This document shows positions 25,296-34,140 of a stretch of DNA of 51,791 nt, one piece after another. The stretch comes from Herbaspirillum rhizosphaerae (lineage in GTDB: Bacteria > Pseudomonadota > Gammaproteobacteria > Burkholderiales > Burkholderiaceae_D). Position numbers and translations under genes: made by a program. Location: the NCBI RefSeq assembly GCF_001189965.1, contig NZ_LFLU01000024.1, forward strand, positions 1-51,791, read 5' to 3'. How positions within the stretch are numbered: the stretch's first letter is position 1; every line of letters starts with the position of its first letter. The notes beneath the pieces were generated by a model, which did not search any database, was not told the origin of the DNA, and saw nothing but the letters and a program-made list of their open reading frames with translations.

Positions 25296-25993
25296 CGACG
25301 CCGCTGCTGGGCGTGCTCGGCGGCATGGGGCCGCTGGCGGCGGTGGATTTCGCGCGCAAGCTGCTCGAACTCAATCCCGTTGAGACCGAGCAGCAGCACA
25401 TCCCGACGCTGCTGTGGAACGTGCCGCAGATCCCGGATCGCCAGCTCGCTCTGTCGCGTGGCGGCCCCTCGCCTTTACCCGCGATGCTGCAAGGCATCGC
25501 CGTACTGAACGCCGCCGGCGCCACGCGTATCGCGATTGCCTGCAACACTGCCCATCACTGGTTCGATGAGCTGGCCGCAGCAAGCCCGGCGCCGCTGTTG
25601 CACATCGTCGACGCCACGCTGGCGCAACTGGGCGAGAAGCCGGAAATCATCGGTCTGCTGGCCACGCGCGGCGCATTGCAGTCGCGCTTGTATCAAGATC
25701 GTTTCGACGCCTTGCAGCGGCGCTACATAGTCAACACGGAAGACGAACTCGACAAGCTGTTCATGCCCGGTTGCTATGCCGTCAAACACGGCAAGATCGA
25801 GGAAGGCGGCCGCCTGCTGGAAGCTGCCGGACAACGCTTGCTGGCGCGCGGCGCAACCCGCCTGGTGCTGGCCTGTACGGAAATCGCCACGGGTCTTGAG
25901 CGCATCAACTCCCCTCTTCTCGCCGCATCGGTCGACACCAACGAAGCCTTGGCCCACACCTGTCTTCAGTATTGGCGCGAGCAAAAAAAATAG
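25292..25993 (+). CDS. Aspartate/glutamate racemase family protein
   Basis: This is a cofactor-independent amino-acid racemase of 233 residues. The N-terminal GVLGGMGPLAAVDFARKL is typical of the YgeA/aspartate racemase family. Both catalytic cysteines are present: Cys84 in AIACNTAHHW and Cys195 in LVLACTEIAT. This supports an active two-base racemase. The ATG overlaps the stop of the transporter ATPase, so it is translationally coupled to a sulfonate-type importer. The pairing suggests that the imported compound is an amino acid or amino-sulfonate that needs inversion; that is inference. No desulfonating oxygenase or lyase is present. Confidence 0.87.
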   Translation: MTTPLLGVLGGMGPLAAVDFARKLLELNPVETEQQHIPTLLWNVPQIPDRQLALSRGGPSPLPAMLQGIAVLNAAGATRIAIACNTAHHWFDELAAASPAPLLHIVDATLAQLGEKPEIIGLLATRGALQSRLYQDRFDALQRRYIVNTEDELDKLFMPGCYAVKHGKIEEGGRLLEAAGQRLLARGATRLVLACTEIATGLERINSPLLAASVDTNEALAHTCLQYWREQKK

Positions 25994-26011
25994 GCTTTTC
26001 TAACTCCGCAT

Positions 26012-26047
26012 AAAAAAAGCGCACCCCGACGTGAGTCGAGATGCGCT
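26012..26047 (-). terminator. Strong intrinsic terminator on the minus strand
   Basis: On the minus strand AGCGCA with an inner CTCGAC/GTCGGG helix (two wobbles) and TGCGCT form a long stem (26047 to 26018, TCAC loop) followed by TTTTTTT. It ends the binding-protein transcript coming from 26256 after the fold-back element, and may also serve as a simple hairpin for the convergent racemase operon. Confidence 0.75.
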
Positions 26048-26088
26048 GAAATGCATCGGCTTGCGCCGACTTCTGCTCAGAAGCCATT

Positions 26089-26228
26089 AACCTGCCTTTG
26101 CACCTACTGCGAGGCCATGATCCGGCGTCGGGCGGTGCTCCGAATCCTCATGTACTTAAGTACATTCCGGTTCGTCCGCTCCGTCCGCCACCGGCTGATG
26201 ACCTCTCGCTACGGTCCAAAGACAGGTT
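26089..26228. repeat. 140-bp fold-back repeat element, copy 2 (structured RNA candidate)
   Basis: This is the second copy of the element at 6819-6960, in inverted orientation. The core is nearly identical by eye, including the segment ending GGATCATGGCCTCGC. The centre is a perfect palindrome ATGTACTTAAGTACAT. The outer stem reads CCTGTCTTTGGACC against GGTGCAAAGGCAGG on the minus strand. Most bases differ from copy 1 in the inner part of this stem, yet 13 of 14 positions still pair (one as a wobble). It begins 27 nt after the stop codon of the binding-protein gene and ends 41 nt before an intrinsic terminator, so again it would be in a 3' UTR. Confidence 0.75.
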
Positions 26229-26255
26229 GATATTTCGTTGATATTCAGTTGACGT

Positions 26256-27467
26256 TTATTTCCACAAGGAGCACTTCGACTCCGCCTTGGTCATGTAAGC
26301 CTGATCTCCAGGAATCGTCTGCACCAGCTTGTAGTAATCCCATGGGCGCTTGGATTCGGACGGCTTTTTCACTTCCATCAGATACATGTCGTGCACCATG
26401 CGGCCGTCGGGACGCACCACACCGTTGGAGGTATAAAAGTCGTTGATCTTGTTCTTGCGCAGGTAGTCCATGATCTTGTCGGCGTCGGTGCTGCCGACCG
26501 CCTTGACCGCCTTCAGGTACTGGCCCACAGCCGAGGCATCGCCGGCCTGGAACATCGTCGGCATCTTCTTCATCTTGCCGAAGTAACGATTGCCCCATGC
26601 GCGCGACTGGTCGTTCAGATCCCAGTACCAGCCGTCGGTCAGGTACATGCCTTGCGTGACTTGCAGACCCAGCGAATGCGTATCGGTGATGAAGATCAGC
26701 AGACCTGCCAGCTTCATCGTCTTGTTCACGCCGAATTCATTGGCCGCCTTGATGGCGTTGATCACGTCGCCGCCCGCCACTGCCAGGCCCAAGATTTGCG
26801 CCTTGGAGGATTGCGCCTGCAGCAGGAAGGACGAGAAGTCGGACGTCGCCAGCGGTGCGCGCACCTGACCGACAACACTGCCGCCGCCGGCCTTGACCAC
26901 ATCGCTGGTGTCTTTTTCCAGCGAGGTGCCGAACGCATAATCGGCCGTCACGAAGTACCACGACTTGCCGCCTTGCTTGGTGATGGCAGCGCCCGTGCCG
27001 CGCGCCAGCGCAGTGGTGTCATAGGCGTACTGGATGGTGTAGGCGTTGCATTCTTCATTGGTCTGGCGAGTAGTGCCGGCGCCGACCGAGATGAACACCT
27101 TTTTCTTTTCACCGGCGACTTTACCCATCGCCAGGCTAGCTGCGGAATTGACGCCGCCGATCAGCATGTCGACGCCGTCGCGGTCGAACCATTCACGCGC
27201 CTTATTGGCGGCGATGTCGGCCTTGTTCTGGTGGTCGGCGAAAACGAATTCGACCTTCTTGCCGTTGATGGTGCCGCCGGCGTCCGCAATCGCCATCTTG
27301 ATGGCTTCGATGCCGCCCTGGCCGTCCATGTCGGCATAGGTGCCGGACAGGTCGGTGATGAAGCCGATCTTGATGGTGTCGCCGGCGGCGTTGGCCGCCG
27401 TCATATTGCTTGCGAATGCTGCGCACATTGCAGCGGACAGCGCTGCCAGTTTCAGAAATTTCTTCAA
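26256..27467 (-). CDS. ABC transporter periplasmic binding protein, branched-chain amino acid type
   Basis: This is a type I periplasmic binding protein of 403 residues. The signal peptide is MKKFLKLAALSAAMCAAFAS, with cleavage after ANA. The mature start KIGFITDLSGTYADMDGQGG and the hinge segment KVEFVFADHQNKADIA are typical of Peripla_BP_6 proteins that bind amino acids, amides or aromatic acids. The C terminus carries MVHDMYLMEVKKPSESK, common in members from Burkholderiales aromatic or diol catabolic loci. It follows an aldehyde dehydrogenase by 95 nt on the same strand, suggesting its ligand is the substrate of the dehydrogenase pair. No permease is nearby. It differs clearly from the binding protein at 516-1667. 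Confidence 0.85.
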   Translation of the reverse strand: MKKFLKLAALSAAMCAAFASNMTAANAAGDTIKIGFITDLSGTYADMDGQGGIEAIKMAIADAGGTINGKKVEFVFADHQNKADIAANKAREWFDRDGVDMLIGGVNSAASLAMGKVAGEKKKVFISVGAGTTRQTNEECNAYTIQYAYDTTALARGTGAAITKQGGKSWYFVTADYAFGTSLEKDTSDVVKAGGGSVVGQVRAPLATSDFSSFLLQAQSSKAQILGLAVAGGDVINAIKAANEFGVNKTMKLAGLLIFITDTHSLGLQVTQGMYLTDGWYWDLNDQSRAWGNRYFGKMKKMPTMFQAGDASAVGQYLKAVKAVGSTDADKIMDYLRKNKINDFYTSNGVVRPDGRMVHDMYLMEVKKPSESKRPWDYYKLVQTIPGDQAYMTKAESKCSLWK

Positions 27468-27562
27468 ACCCGTCTCCTCTGTTGTTATGGTCCTGCCATG
27501 GCGCGCAATGTCATGGACGATTGCGCGCCACCTCCCTGTTCACATCAATCCATCTCCATCCA

Positions 27563-29158
27563 TCACGCAGTACGCGAATCCTTCACGACGTCCTTGGTTT
27601 GCTCGCCGTCGACCAGACGCATCAGGCCCAGCGGATTGGCGTTTTGCAACGCCGCCGGCAACAGTTCGTCCGGATAGTTCTGATAACAGATCGGACGCAG
27701 GAAACGATCGATCGCCAGCGTGCCCACCGAGGTGCCGCGCGAATCGGAAGTCGCCGGATACGGACCGCCGTGCACCATCGCATCGCTGACTTCCACGCCG
27801 GTCGGGAAACCGTTGACCAGCAGACGACCGGCCTTGTGTTCCAGCAGCGCGATCAGGTCCTGATAGGCGCGCAGATCTTCCGGTTGCGCCTGCAGCGTCG
27901 CGGTCAGCTGACCGTGCATGTTGCGCGCGAAGTCGATCAGTTGTTCGCGGCTTTCCAGCTCGACGATGACCGTTGCCGGGCCGAACACTTCTTCTTCCAG
28001 CGGCGCATCCTTGGTGAACAACACCGACGCTTCGGCCTTGAACAAGTGCGGCACGGCCTGGGTATCGCTGCTGCCGCCGGCGGCAACGGCGACCACGCCC
28101 GGGACCTTGCTCAGGCGCTCCACCCCGCCGCCGTAGGTCTTCAGACCGGCGCTGTTGAGCATGGTTTGCGGCGATTGTGCTGCCATCGCTTCACGCAGTT
28201 GTTCGATGAACTTGGTCAGTTCCGGCGAACGCACGCCCAGCACCAGGCCCGGGCTGGTGCACAACTGGCCGACGCCGACCACAACCGAGGCGATCAGGTC
28301 GCGGGCAATCGCTTCGCCGCGTGTTGCCAATGCTTGCGGCAACAGGATGATTGGATTGATGCTCGACATTTCCGCGAACACAGGAATCGGTTGCGGACGC
28401 GCTGCGGCCATGTCGCACAAGGCGCGACCGCCGCGCAGCGAACCGGTGAAACCGACCGCCTGGATACCGGCGCTCTTGACCAGTTGCGCACCGACGCGAT
28501 CGCCGTAGATCATGTTGAAGGTACCGGCCGGCACGCCGCTGCGCTTGACGGCGCGCTCGATGGCGTCAGCTACCAGCTCGGACGTGATCAGATGGCCACT
28601 GTGGGCCTTGAATACCACCGGGCAACCGGCTGCCAGTGCTGCTGCGGTATCGCCGCCGGCCACCGAAAACGCCAACGGGAAATTGCTGGCACCGAACACG
28701 CCCACTGGACCGACGCCGATGCGATATTGACGCAAATCGGGACGCGGCAAGGGCTGGCGTTGCGGCAATGCCGTGTCAATGCGTGCACCGTAGAAATCGC
28801 CACGACGCAAGACCTTGGCGAACAGACGCATCTGGTTGCTGGTGCGGCTGCGCTCGCCTTGCAGACGCGCTGCCGGCAAGGCGGTTTCGCGCGACACTTC
28901 AGCGATGAAGTCGTCGCCGAGGGCGTCGATTTCTTCTGCGATGGCATCGAGGAATTTGGCGCGTGCTTCCGACGACAGTGCGCGATACACCGGGTAGGCT
29001 GCGCTGGCGGCATCCACCGCGGCGCTGACTTCCGCTTCGGTCGCGGTCAGGAATGGAACGGCGTGGGCTTCGCCGGTCGCTGCTGCGATGCTGAGCAACT
29101 TGACGTCGCCCTTGCCGCTGCGTGCGCCACCAATGTAGTTGTGTCCGAGGATGGTCAT
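27563..29158 (-). CDS. Alpha-ketoglutaric semialdehyde (2,5-dioxovalerate) dehydrogenase type aldehyde dehydrogenase
   Basis: This is an NAD(P)+-dependent aldehyde dehydrogenase of 531 residues. The opening LGHNYIGGARS and the segment PVGVFGASNFPLAFSVAGGD (catalytic Asn159) match the KGSADH subfamily. The catalytic cysteine is Cys300 in the subfamily motif GVGQLCTSPGLV, and the general base Glu263 is in FAEMSSINP. Family members oxidise 2,5-dioxopentanoate to 2-oxoglutarate in pentose, hexarate or hydroxyproline breakdown, and several also accept succinic semialdehyde. Here it follows an iron-dependent alcohol dehydrogenase by 14 nt, so an alcohol-to-aldehyde-to-acid sequence is likely. None of the usual sugar-acid dehydratase partners is present. 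Confidence 0.88.
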   Translation of the reverse strand: MTILGHNYIGGARSGKGDVKLLSIAAATGEAHAVPFLTATEAEVSAAVDAASAAYPVYRALSSEARAKFLDAIAEEIDALGDDFIAEVSRETALPAARLQGERSRTSNQMRLFAKVLRRGDFYGARIDTALPQRQPLPRPDLRQYRIGVGPVGVFGASNFPLAFSVAGGDTAAALAAGCPVVFKAHSGHLITSELVADAIERAVKRSGVPAGTFNMIYGDRVGAQLVKSAGIQAVGFTGSLRGGRALCDMAAARPQPIPVFAEMSSINPIILLPQALATRGEAIARDLIASVVVGVGQLCTSPGLVLGVRSPELTKFIEQLREAMAAQSPQTMLNSAGLKTYGGGVERLSKVPGVVAVAAGGSSDTQAVPHLFKAEASVLFTKDAPLEEEVFGPATVIVELESREQLIDFARNMHGQLTATLQAQPEDLRAYQDLIALLEHKAGRLLVNGFPTGVEVSDAMVHGGPYPATSDSRGTSVGTLAIDRFLRPICYQNYPDELLPAALQNANPLGLMRLVDGEQTKDVVKDSRTA

Positions 29159-29172
29159 TTGTCTCTCTCCGT

Positions 29173-30312
29173 TTACATCGATTGTGTGAGCATGCGCGTG
29201 TAGTCGTCTTCCGACGCGACACGCGGATTGGTTTTGTGGCTGTGGTCGGCCAGCGCGCCCTTGATGATCTTGGGGAACATGTCTTCGGTCACGCCCAGTT
29301 CGGCCAGGCCGGTCGGCAGGCCGAGGCGCTTGCTCATGTCCTTGATCGCCGGGCCGATGTCGGCTTCGTTCGTCAAGCCCATGGCGTGCGCCATACGCGC
29401 CAGCTTCTTTTCCTTGATGACCGATTCGGCATCCTTGTTGAACTCGATGATGGCCGGCAGGAAGATCGCGTTCAGGGTGCCGTGGTGCAGGCGCGGATTG
29501 ATGCCGCCCAGCGAATGACTCAGGCTATGCACGCAGCCGAGACCCTTCTGGAACGCCATCGCGCCTTGCATCGATGCGCTCATCATGTTCAGGCGCGCTT
29601 CGCGGTCGTGCGGTTCTTTGGTGGCGCGTTCGATGTGCGCCCAGGCACGCCACAAACCGTCCAGCGCGATGCCGTCGGCCGGCGGATTGAAGGACGGCGC
29701 CATGAAGGTTTCCAGGCAGTGCGCAATCGCGTCCATGCCGGTGGCGGCGGTCATCATGGCCGGCAGATTCAGCGTCAGCTCCGGATCGCAGATCGCCAGG
29801 CGCGGCACCAGGTACGGCGACAACACGCCGACCTTGCGGCCGTCGTCGAGGATCAGGATGGCGCCGCGGCCGACTTCGCTGCCGGTGCCGGCGGTGGTCG
29901 GGATGGCGATCACCGGCGCGGTCTTGGCGGTAATGTTGGCCAGGCCGCCTTCGATCAGGGCGAAGGATTTCAGCGTGCCTTCATGCGTGCCGCACACGGC
30001 CACGCCCTTGGCGAGGTCGATCGAGGAACCGCCGCCGACGGCGATGATGCCGTCGCAAGCGCCGTCGCGGAACATCTTGACCGCAGCACGCACGGCGGTT
30101 TCATTCGGATTAGGCGGAGTCTGGTCGAAGACCGCGACTTGCGCGCCGTCTTTCAACTGGGCCACGACCTTGTCGAGGATGCCGGCGTTGCGGATACCCA
30201 TGTCGGTGACGATCAACGGCTTGCGGATGCCGATGCGGTCGCATTCCTGCTGCAGCAGCGCCAGCGCGCCGTAGTCGAACTGAACCTGGGTAATGTAGTT
30301 AATCAGTGCCAT
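29173..30312 (-). CDS. Iron-containing (type III) alcohol dehydrogenase
   Basis: This NAD-dependent, metal-containing dehydrogenase has 379 residues. The cofactor loop is AVGGGSSIDLAKG (93-99 core), followed by IPTTAGTGSEVGRGAI. By alignment to FucO, metal ligands are Asp194 and His198 in GMDAIAHCLETF, then His262 in GCVHSLSHSLGG and His276 in PRLHHGTLNA. The family includes 4-hydroxybutyrate dehydrogenase, 1,3-propanediol dehydrogenase and lactaldehyde reductase. It is the first gene of the ADH-aldehyde dehydrogenase-binding protein unit and is divergent from a LysR regulator. The substrate is unknown; a hydroxy acid or diol is most plausible. Confidence 0.9.
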   Translation of the reverse strand: MALINYITQVQFDYGALALLQQECDRIGIRKPLIVTDMGIRNAGILDKVVAQLKDGAQVAVFDQTPPNPNETAVRAAVKMFRDGACDGIIAVGGGSSIDLAKGVAVCGTHEGTLKSFALIEGGLANITAKTAPVIAIPTTAGTGSEVGRGAILILDDGRKVGVLSPYLVPRLAICDPELTLNLPAMMTAATGMDAIAHCLETFMAPSFNPPADGIALDGLWRAWAHIERATKEPHDREARLNMMSASMQGAMAFQKGLGCVHSLSHSLGGINPRLHHGTLNAIFLPAIIEFNKDAESVIKEKKLARMAHAMGLTNEADIGPAIKDMSKRLGLPTGLAELGVTEDMFPKIIKGALADHSHKTNPRVASEDDYTRMLTQSM

Positions 30313-30456
30313 TACATAGCCTTAAAGTTATAGATATACTTGCAGTGCCATTCGGACCCGGCGCTCTCCGAAGGTCTTTGCGCATGGCATTTTCCCTGCA
30401 CAAATCAAGCTTTAGAGGCGAAACTGTATGCCAATCATGGCGCTTTGCCTAATGAG

Positions 30457-30472
30457 AGCTGCTGATACAGCT
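30457..30472. promoter_or_regulatory. Inverted repeat in the LysR-ADH intergenic region
   Basis: AGCTG-6nt-CAGCT lies 24 bp before the lysR start in the divergent promoter region. LysR regulators usually bind interrupted dyads in such intergenic regions, but a clear T-N11-A box was not identified. Confidence 0.3.
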
Positions 30473-30495
30473 ATAACTCGGACTCATATAAAACG

Positions 30496-31437
30496 ATGCA
30501 AGATATCCCCTCCCTCAGCTCCATCACGTCCCGCCTGCATCTGAAGCAACTGCGGCTGCTGACAGCGCTCGCCGACCACGGCTCGCTGCTCAAGGCGGCG
30601 GAGCAGGTTGCACTGACACAACCCGGCGCCAGCAAGGCTTTGCAAGAGATTGAGACGACCCTGGGCGCGCAATTGTTCGTGCGTACCAACCGCGGATTGG
30701 AGGCCACCGACCTCGGCCATTGCGTGATCCGCTATGCGCGCCTGATCCAGACCGATCTGGCCCACCTGCGCGAAGACATGATCGGCATCCTCCAAGGCCA
30801 TGGCGGACGGCTGGCGCTGGGCGTGATCATGGGCGCGGTGCCGCTGCTGACGGATGCGCTGACACGTTTGCTGGAGAAGCGCCCCGCCCTGTCGGTGGAA
30901 ATCGTCGAAGACACCAGCGCGCGGCTGCTGCGCATGCTGGATCAGGGCCGGCTGGACATGGCGATCTGCCGCACCAGCATCAGCCAGCAGCCGCACCTGT
31001 ACGACAGCGTCAATATCCACAATGAAAAGCTGGCGGTGGTGGCCAATATCCATCATCCGCTGGCGCAGCGGCAAACGCTGCAACTGGCCGATCTGGCAGA
31101 TTCGCGCTGGGTGGTGTATTCGGCCAACATGCCGATGCGGCTGCTGCTGGAGCGCGAATTCCACGAAGCCAACCTGCGCTTCCCGCTGCATCTGCTGGAA
31201 ACCACCTCGGCCTTCACCACCTTGTCGCTGTTGCAGAGGAACCCCTCCTTCGTGGCGCTGATGTCGGTCGACGTGGCGCAGTTCTGCACCCGCTTCGGCA
31301 TGACCACCATCCTGCCGCTGGCGCTGCAGTCGCGCAGCGAGCCGTATCAGTTGGTGACGCGCCACGGCAGCATGCGCTCGTCGGTGGCGCAGTTGTTCAT
31401 CGACGAATTTGCCGAAGTGCCGCCGGAACTGGCATAG
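30496..31437 (+). CDS. LysR family transcriptional regulator
   Basis: This is a 313-residue LysR-type regulator. The N-terminal winged HTH lies at about residues 14-75 (LHLKQLRLLTALADHGSLLK, ALTQPGASKALQEIE). A two-lobed co-inducer domain follows. The sequence resembles the GbpR-like subgroup that controls sugar or sugar-acid uptake genes. It is divergent from the Fe-alcohol dehydrogenase operon, and LysR proteins commonly regulate the divergent operon, so it is the likely regulator of the dehydrogenase pair. The ligand is unknown. Confidence 0.9.
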   Translation: MQDIPSLSSITSRLHLKQLRLLTALADHGSLLKAAEQVALTQPGASKALQEIETTLGAQLFVRTNRGLEATDLGHCVIRYARLIQTDLAHLREDMIGILQGHGGRLALGVIMGAVPLLTDALTRLLEKRPALSVEIVEDTSARLLRMLDQGRLDMAICRTSISQQPHLYDSVNIHNEKLAVVANIHHPLAQRQTLQLADLADSRWVVYSANMPMRLLLEREFHEANLRFPLHLLETTSAFTTLSLLQRNPSFVALMSVDVAQFCTRFGMTTILPLALQSRSEPYQLVTRHGSMRSSVAQLFIDEFAEVPPELA

Positions 31438-31461
31438 CTTCGGCGGTTGCGACGGACGTAA

Positions 31462-31490
31462 AAAAAGCGCCCCGGTCTGGAGCGCTTTTT
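31462..31490. terminator. Bidirectional intrinsic terminator between lysR and the peroxiredoxin gene
   Basis: AAAAAGCGC (31462-31470) and GCGCTTTTT (31482-31490) form a symmetric stem with A and T runs on both sides, between two convergent stop codons. It can act on both strands. Confidence 0.85.
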
Positions 31491-31510
31491 GATGATGCCT
31501 GAACGTCAGC

Positions 31511-32149
31511 TTATTTGTTCGGCTGCGGCGTGATGCGCAGATACGGACGTGGCGACGTATAACCCTTTGGATACTTTTGCTTGATGACTTCTTCGTCCTT
31601 GACCGACAAGGGGATGATGACGTCGTCGCCGTCTTTCCAGTTGCCCGGCGTGGCGACGGTGTAGCCGTCGGTCAGTTGCAGCGCATCCAGCACGCGCAGC
31701 ACTTCGTCGAAGTTGCGGCCAGTGCTCATCGGGTAGGTGATGATCAGGCGCACCTTCTTCTTCGGATCGATGATGAAGAGCGAACGGACTGTCGCGGTTT
31801 CCGACTGGTTCGGGTGGATCATGTCGTACAGGCCGGCGACTTTCTTGTCGACGTCGGCAACGATAGGGAAACCGACCACGGTCTTTTGCGTGTCTTCGAT
31901 GTCCTTGATCCACTGGTTATGCGCTTCGGCGCCGTCCACCGACAAGGCGATGGCCTTGACGTTGCGCTTGTCGAATTCAGGTTTGAGTTTGGCGGTCAGG
32001 CCCAGCTCGGTGGTGCAGACCGGCGTGAAGTCGGCCGGGTGCGAGAACAGGACCACCCAGGAATCGCCCGCCCACTCGTGGAACTTGATTTTGCCGATGG
32101 AAGAATCTTGCTCGAAATCCGGTGCGGTATCGCCCAAACGTAAGGTCAT
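31511..32149 (-). CDS. 1-Cys peroxiredoxin (Prx6/LsfA type)
   Basis: This is a thiol peroxidase of 212 residues that reduces H2O2 and organic peroxides. The peroxidatic site is HPADFTPVCTTELG with Cys45, and no other cysteine is present, so this is a 1-Cys enzyme needing an external reductant. The C-terminal dimerisation arm (YPMSTGRNFDEVLRVLDAL) and total length fit the Prx6/LsfA subfamily. The ATG at 32149 is chosen because AGGAG precedes it by 6 nt and the MTLRLGDTAPDF start is canonical. LsfA of Pseudomonas is linked to sulfur starvation, of possible note given the sulfonate-type transporter elsewhere in the window. Confidence 0.93.
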   Translation of the reverse strand: MTLRLGDTAPDFEQDSSIGKIKFHEWAGDSWVVLFSHPADFTPVCTTELGLTAKLKPEFDKRNVKAIALSVDGAEAHNQWIKDIEDTQKTVVGFPIVADVDKKVAGLYDMIHPNQSETATVRSLFIIDPKKKVRLIITYPMSTGRNFDEVLRVLDALQLTDGYTVATPGNWKDGDDVIIPLSVKDEEVIKQKYPKGYTSPRPYLRITPQPNK

Positions 32150-32316
32150 CTCAGTCTCCTTGGTCATGAAAGTAGTAAGGGAAATGCGCTTCGACAAAGT
32201 GCGAGACGCATCCAGAACAGGGCGTTAACTATAAGTCCGCGCCGGTCACGTTTCAACAACTATTAATGCGTAACCTAATAACTTCAGGCTATGACAAATC
32301 AATCGCCGCCGAGGCC

Positions 32317-34140
32317 TTACCGGACGGCTTGCAGGCTCTGCAAAAACTGGTCCGCGTTCTGATAGCCGATCACGCGCTTGCCAGGCAATTCACGCCCCTG
32401 ACGATCAAACAGGATGATGCCCGGCGGCCCGAACAGCTGGAAGCGCTTGAGCATGGCTTTGTCGTCGGCGTTGTTGGCGGTGACGTCGATCTGCAGCAGG
32501 ACCATTTTCGAAAACTGCTCACGCACGCGCGCATCGGTGAAAGTGAATTTTTCCATCTCCTTGCAGGAGACGCACCAGTCTGCATAGAAGTCGAGCAGCG
32601 CCGGCTTGCCGCCGGTCTGCGCCAGCGCGGCATCGAGCTCGGCAATCGAGCGCACGCGCACGAAGTCGGTATGCGCAGCCTGGGCACCACTTCCGCCGCG
32701 CAGATGCGACAAGGGCGCCAAGACATCGCGCCCGCCCGTGGCGACGCTCACCAGTTGCAGCAATCCCAACGCGGCAAACACCAGACCGAGGGCGCGCGAG
32801 GTCCAGCGCACCGGCGGGCTCCACAGCAGGTACGCGCCATAAGCAATGCCCAGCGCCGCCCAGCCGGCGACAAACAGCCATGCGGGAATGACCGGCGAGA
32901 CCATCCACAGTGCGGTGGCCAGCATCAGCACGCCGAAGAAGCGCTTGACCGATTCCATCCAGCCGCCGGCGCGCGGCAACAAGGCGCCGGCCGATGCACC
33001 GATGATCAGCAATGGCACGCCCATGCCGATCGCCAAGGCGAACAAGGCGCTGCCGCCCAACACCACGTCGCGCGTCTGGCTGATGTAGAGCAAGGCGCCG
33101 GCCAGTGGTGCAGCGACGCACGGGCCGACGATCAGCGCCGAGATGGCGCCCATGATGAAGACACCCGCCAGCTTGCCGCCGCCCTGCTGCTCGGACGCCT
33201 GGGTCAGCTTGGACTGCAATGCCGACGGCACCTGCAATTGATAGAAATCGAACATAGCCAGCGACAATCCCACCATCAGCAAGGCGAACAGGCCGAGCAC
33301 CCAGTGATTCTGCAAGGCCGCCGACAAGCCTTCGCCTATCATGCCGGCGGCGACGCCCAGGACGGTGTAGACCAGCGCCATGCCAAGCACATAGGTCACC
33401 GACAGCAGCAGGCCGCGTCTGCGGCTGGACTGCGCGCCTTCGCCGACGATGATGGAGGACAGGATGGGCACCATGGGCAAGACACACGGCGTAAACGACA
33501 AGCCGATGCCGAACAGGAAGAACAGCGACAGCACGGCCAGCAGTTTGCCGCTCTTGAGAACGGCGCTGATCCTGTCCATGTCGGTAGCATCTGCCTCTGC
33601 TGCGCTATTGCCTGCTGCAGCAGCGCCGTCGGCGGCCCCGGCTTTCATCACCTGGCCGATGGCGTCCGGCGACAGGATGGCGACAGTGTCCATCGGCGGA
33701 TAGCACAGCCCCTTATCGGCGCAGCCCTGCCCGGTCGCGGTCAGCTTGAACGGGCCGGCAGCTTCAACCGGAATGCGAATGCTGACGCTGTTGTGATAGG
33801 TCTCGACTTCCTTCTGGAAATTGTCGTCGTACTTGACCTTGCCGTGGGGGAAATCGGGTTGACCGAGTGTCGCGCCTTCCGCTTTGAAATGGAAGCGATC
33901 GCGGTACATGTAGTAGCCGTCGGCGATCGCATAGTCGACTTCCAGCGTCTTGGCGTCCAGCATCTTGGCGGAAAAGTTGAACGCCACTTCCGGCGCCAGG
34001 TAGTCTTCCGCATGCGCGGTCGCCGGCGCCATCGCCATGAGGATTGTGATCGGCACCGGCAGCAGTGCCGCCGCCATGCGGTTTTTCCAGCTTCCTCCCA
34101 CGATGCCGTGTGTTACGGCGGCCAGCAAACGCTTAAACAT
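32317..34140 (-). CDS. dsbD: Thiol:disulfide interchange protein DsbD
   Basis: DsbD carries electrons from cytosolic thioredoxin to periplasmic DsbC, DsbG and CcmG-like proteins. The protein has 607 residues. A signal peptide ends near AHAEDYLAPEV. The N-terminal alpha domain has the Cys pair in GCADKGLCYPPMD. Eight membrane helices carry the redox cysteines in FTPCVLPMVPI and VGPCVAAPLAGALL. The C-terminal thioredoxin-like domain has WCVSCKEME. All six cysteines expected for function are present. The start overlaps the 3' end of cutA by 8 nt, so the two are co-translated, a common pairing in betaproteobacteria. Confidence 0.95.
   Translation of the reverse strand: MFKRLLAAVTHGIVGGSWKNRMAAALLPVPITILMAMAPATAHAEDYLAPEVAFNFSAKMLDAKTLEVDYAIADGYYMYRDRFHFKAEGATLGQPDFPHGKVKYDDNFQKEVETYHNSVSIRIPVEAAGPFKLTATGQGCADKGLCYPPMDTVAILSPDAIGQVMKAGAADGAAAAGNSAAEADATDMDRISAVLKSGKLLAVLSLFFLFGIGLSFTPCVLPMVPILSSIIVGEGAQSSRRRGLLLSVTYVLGMALVYTVLGVAAGMIGEGLSAALQNHWVLGLFALLMVGLSLAMFDFYQLQVPSALQSKLTQASEQQGGGKLAGVFIMGAISALIVGPCVAAPLAGALLYISQTRDVVLGGSALFALAIGMGVPLLIIGASAGALLPRAGGWMESVKRFFGVLMLATALWMVSPVIPAWLFVAGWAALGIAYGAYLLWSPPVRWTSRALGLVFAALGLLQLVSVATGGRDVLAPLSHLRGGSGAQAAHTDFVRVRSIAELDAALAQTGGKPALLDFYADWCVSCKEMEKFTFTDARVREQFSKMVLLQIDVTANNADDKAMLKRFQLFGPPGIILFDRQGRELPGKRVIGYQNADQFLQSLQAVR

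Noticed and set aside
27410..30333. Two long plus-strand open frames opposite the aldehyde and alcohol dehydrogenases
   Set aside because: Both dehydrogenases are complete on the minus strand with their catalytic residues; the opposite frames have no recognisable domains.
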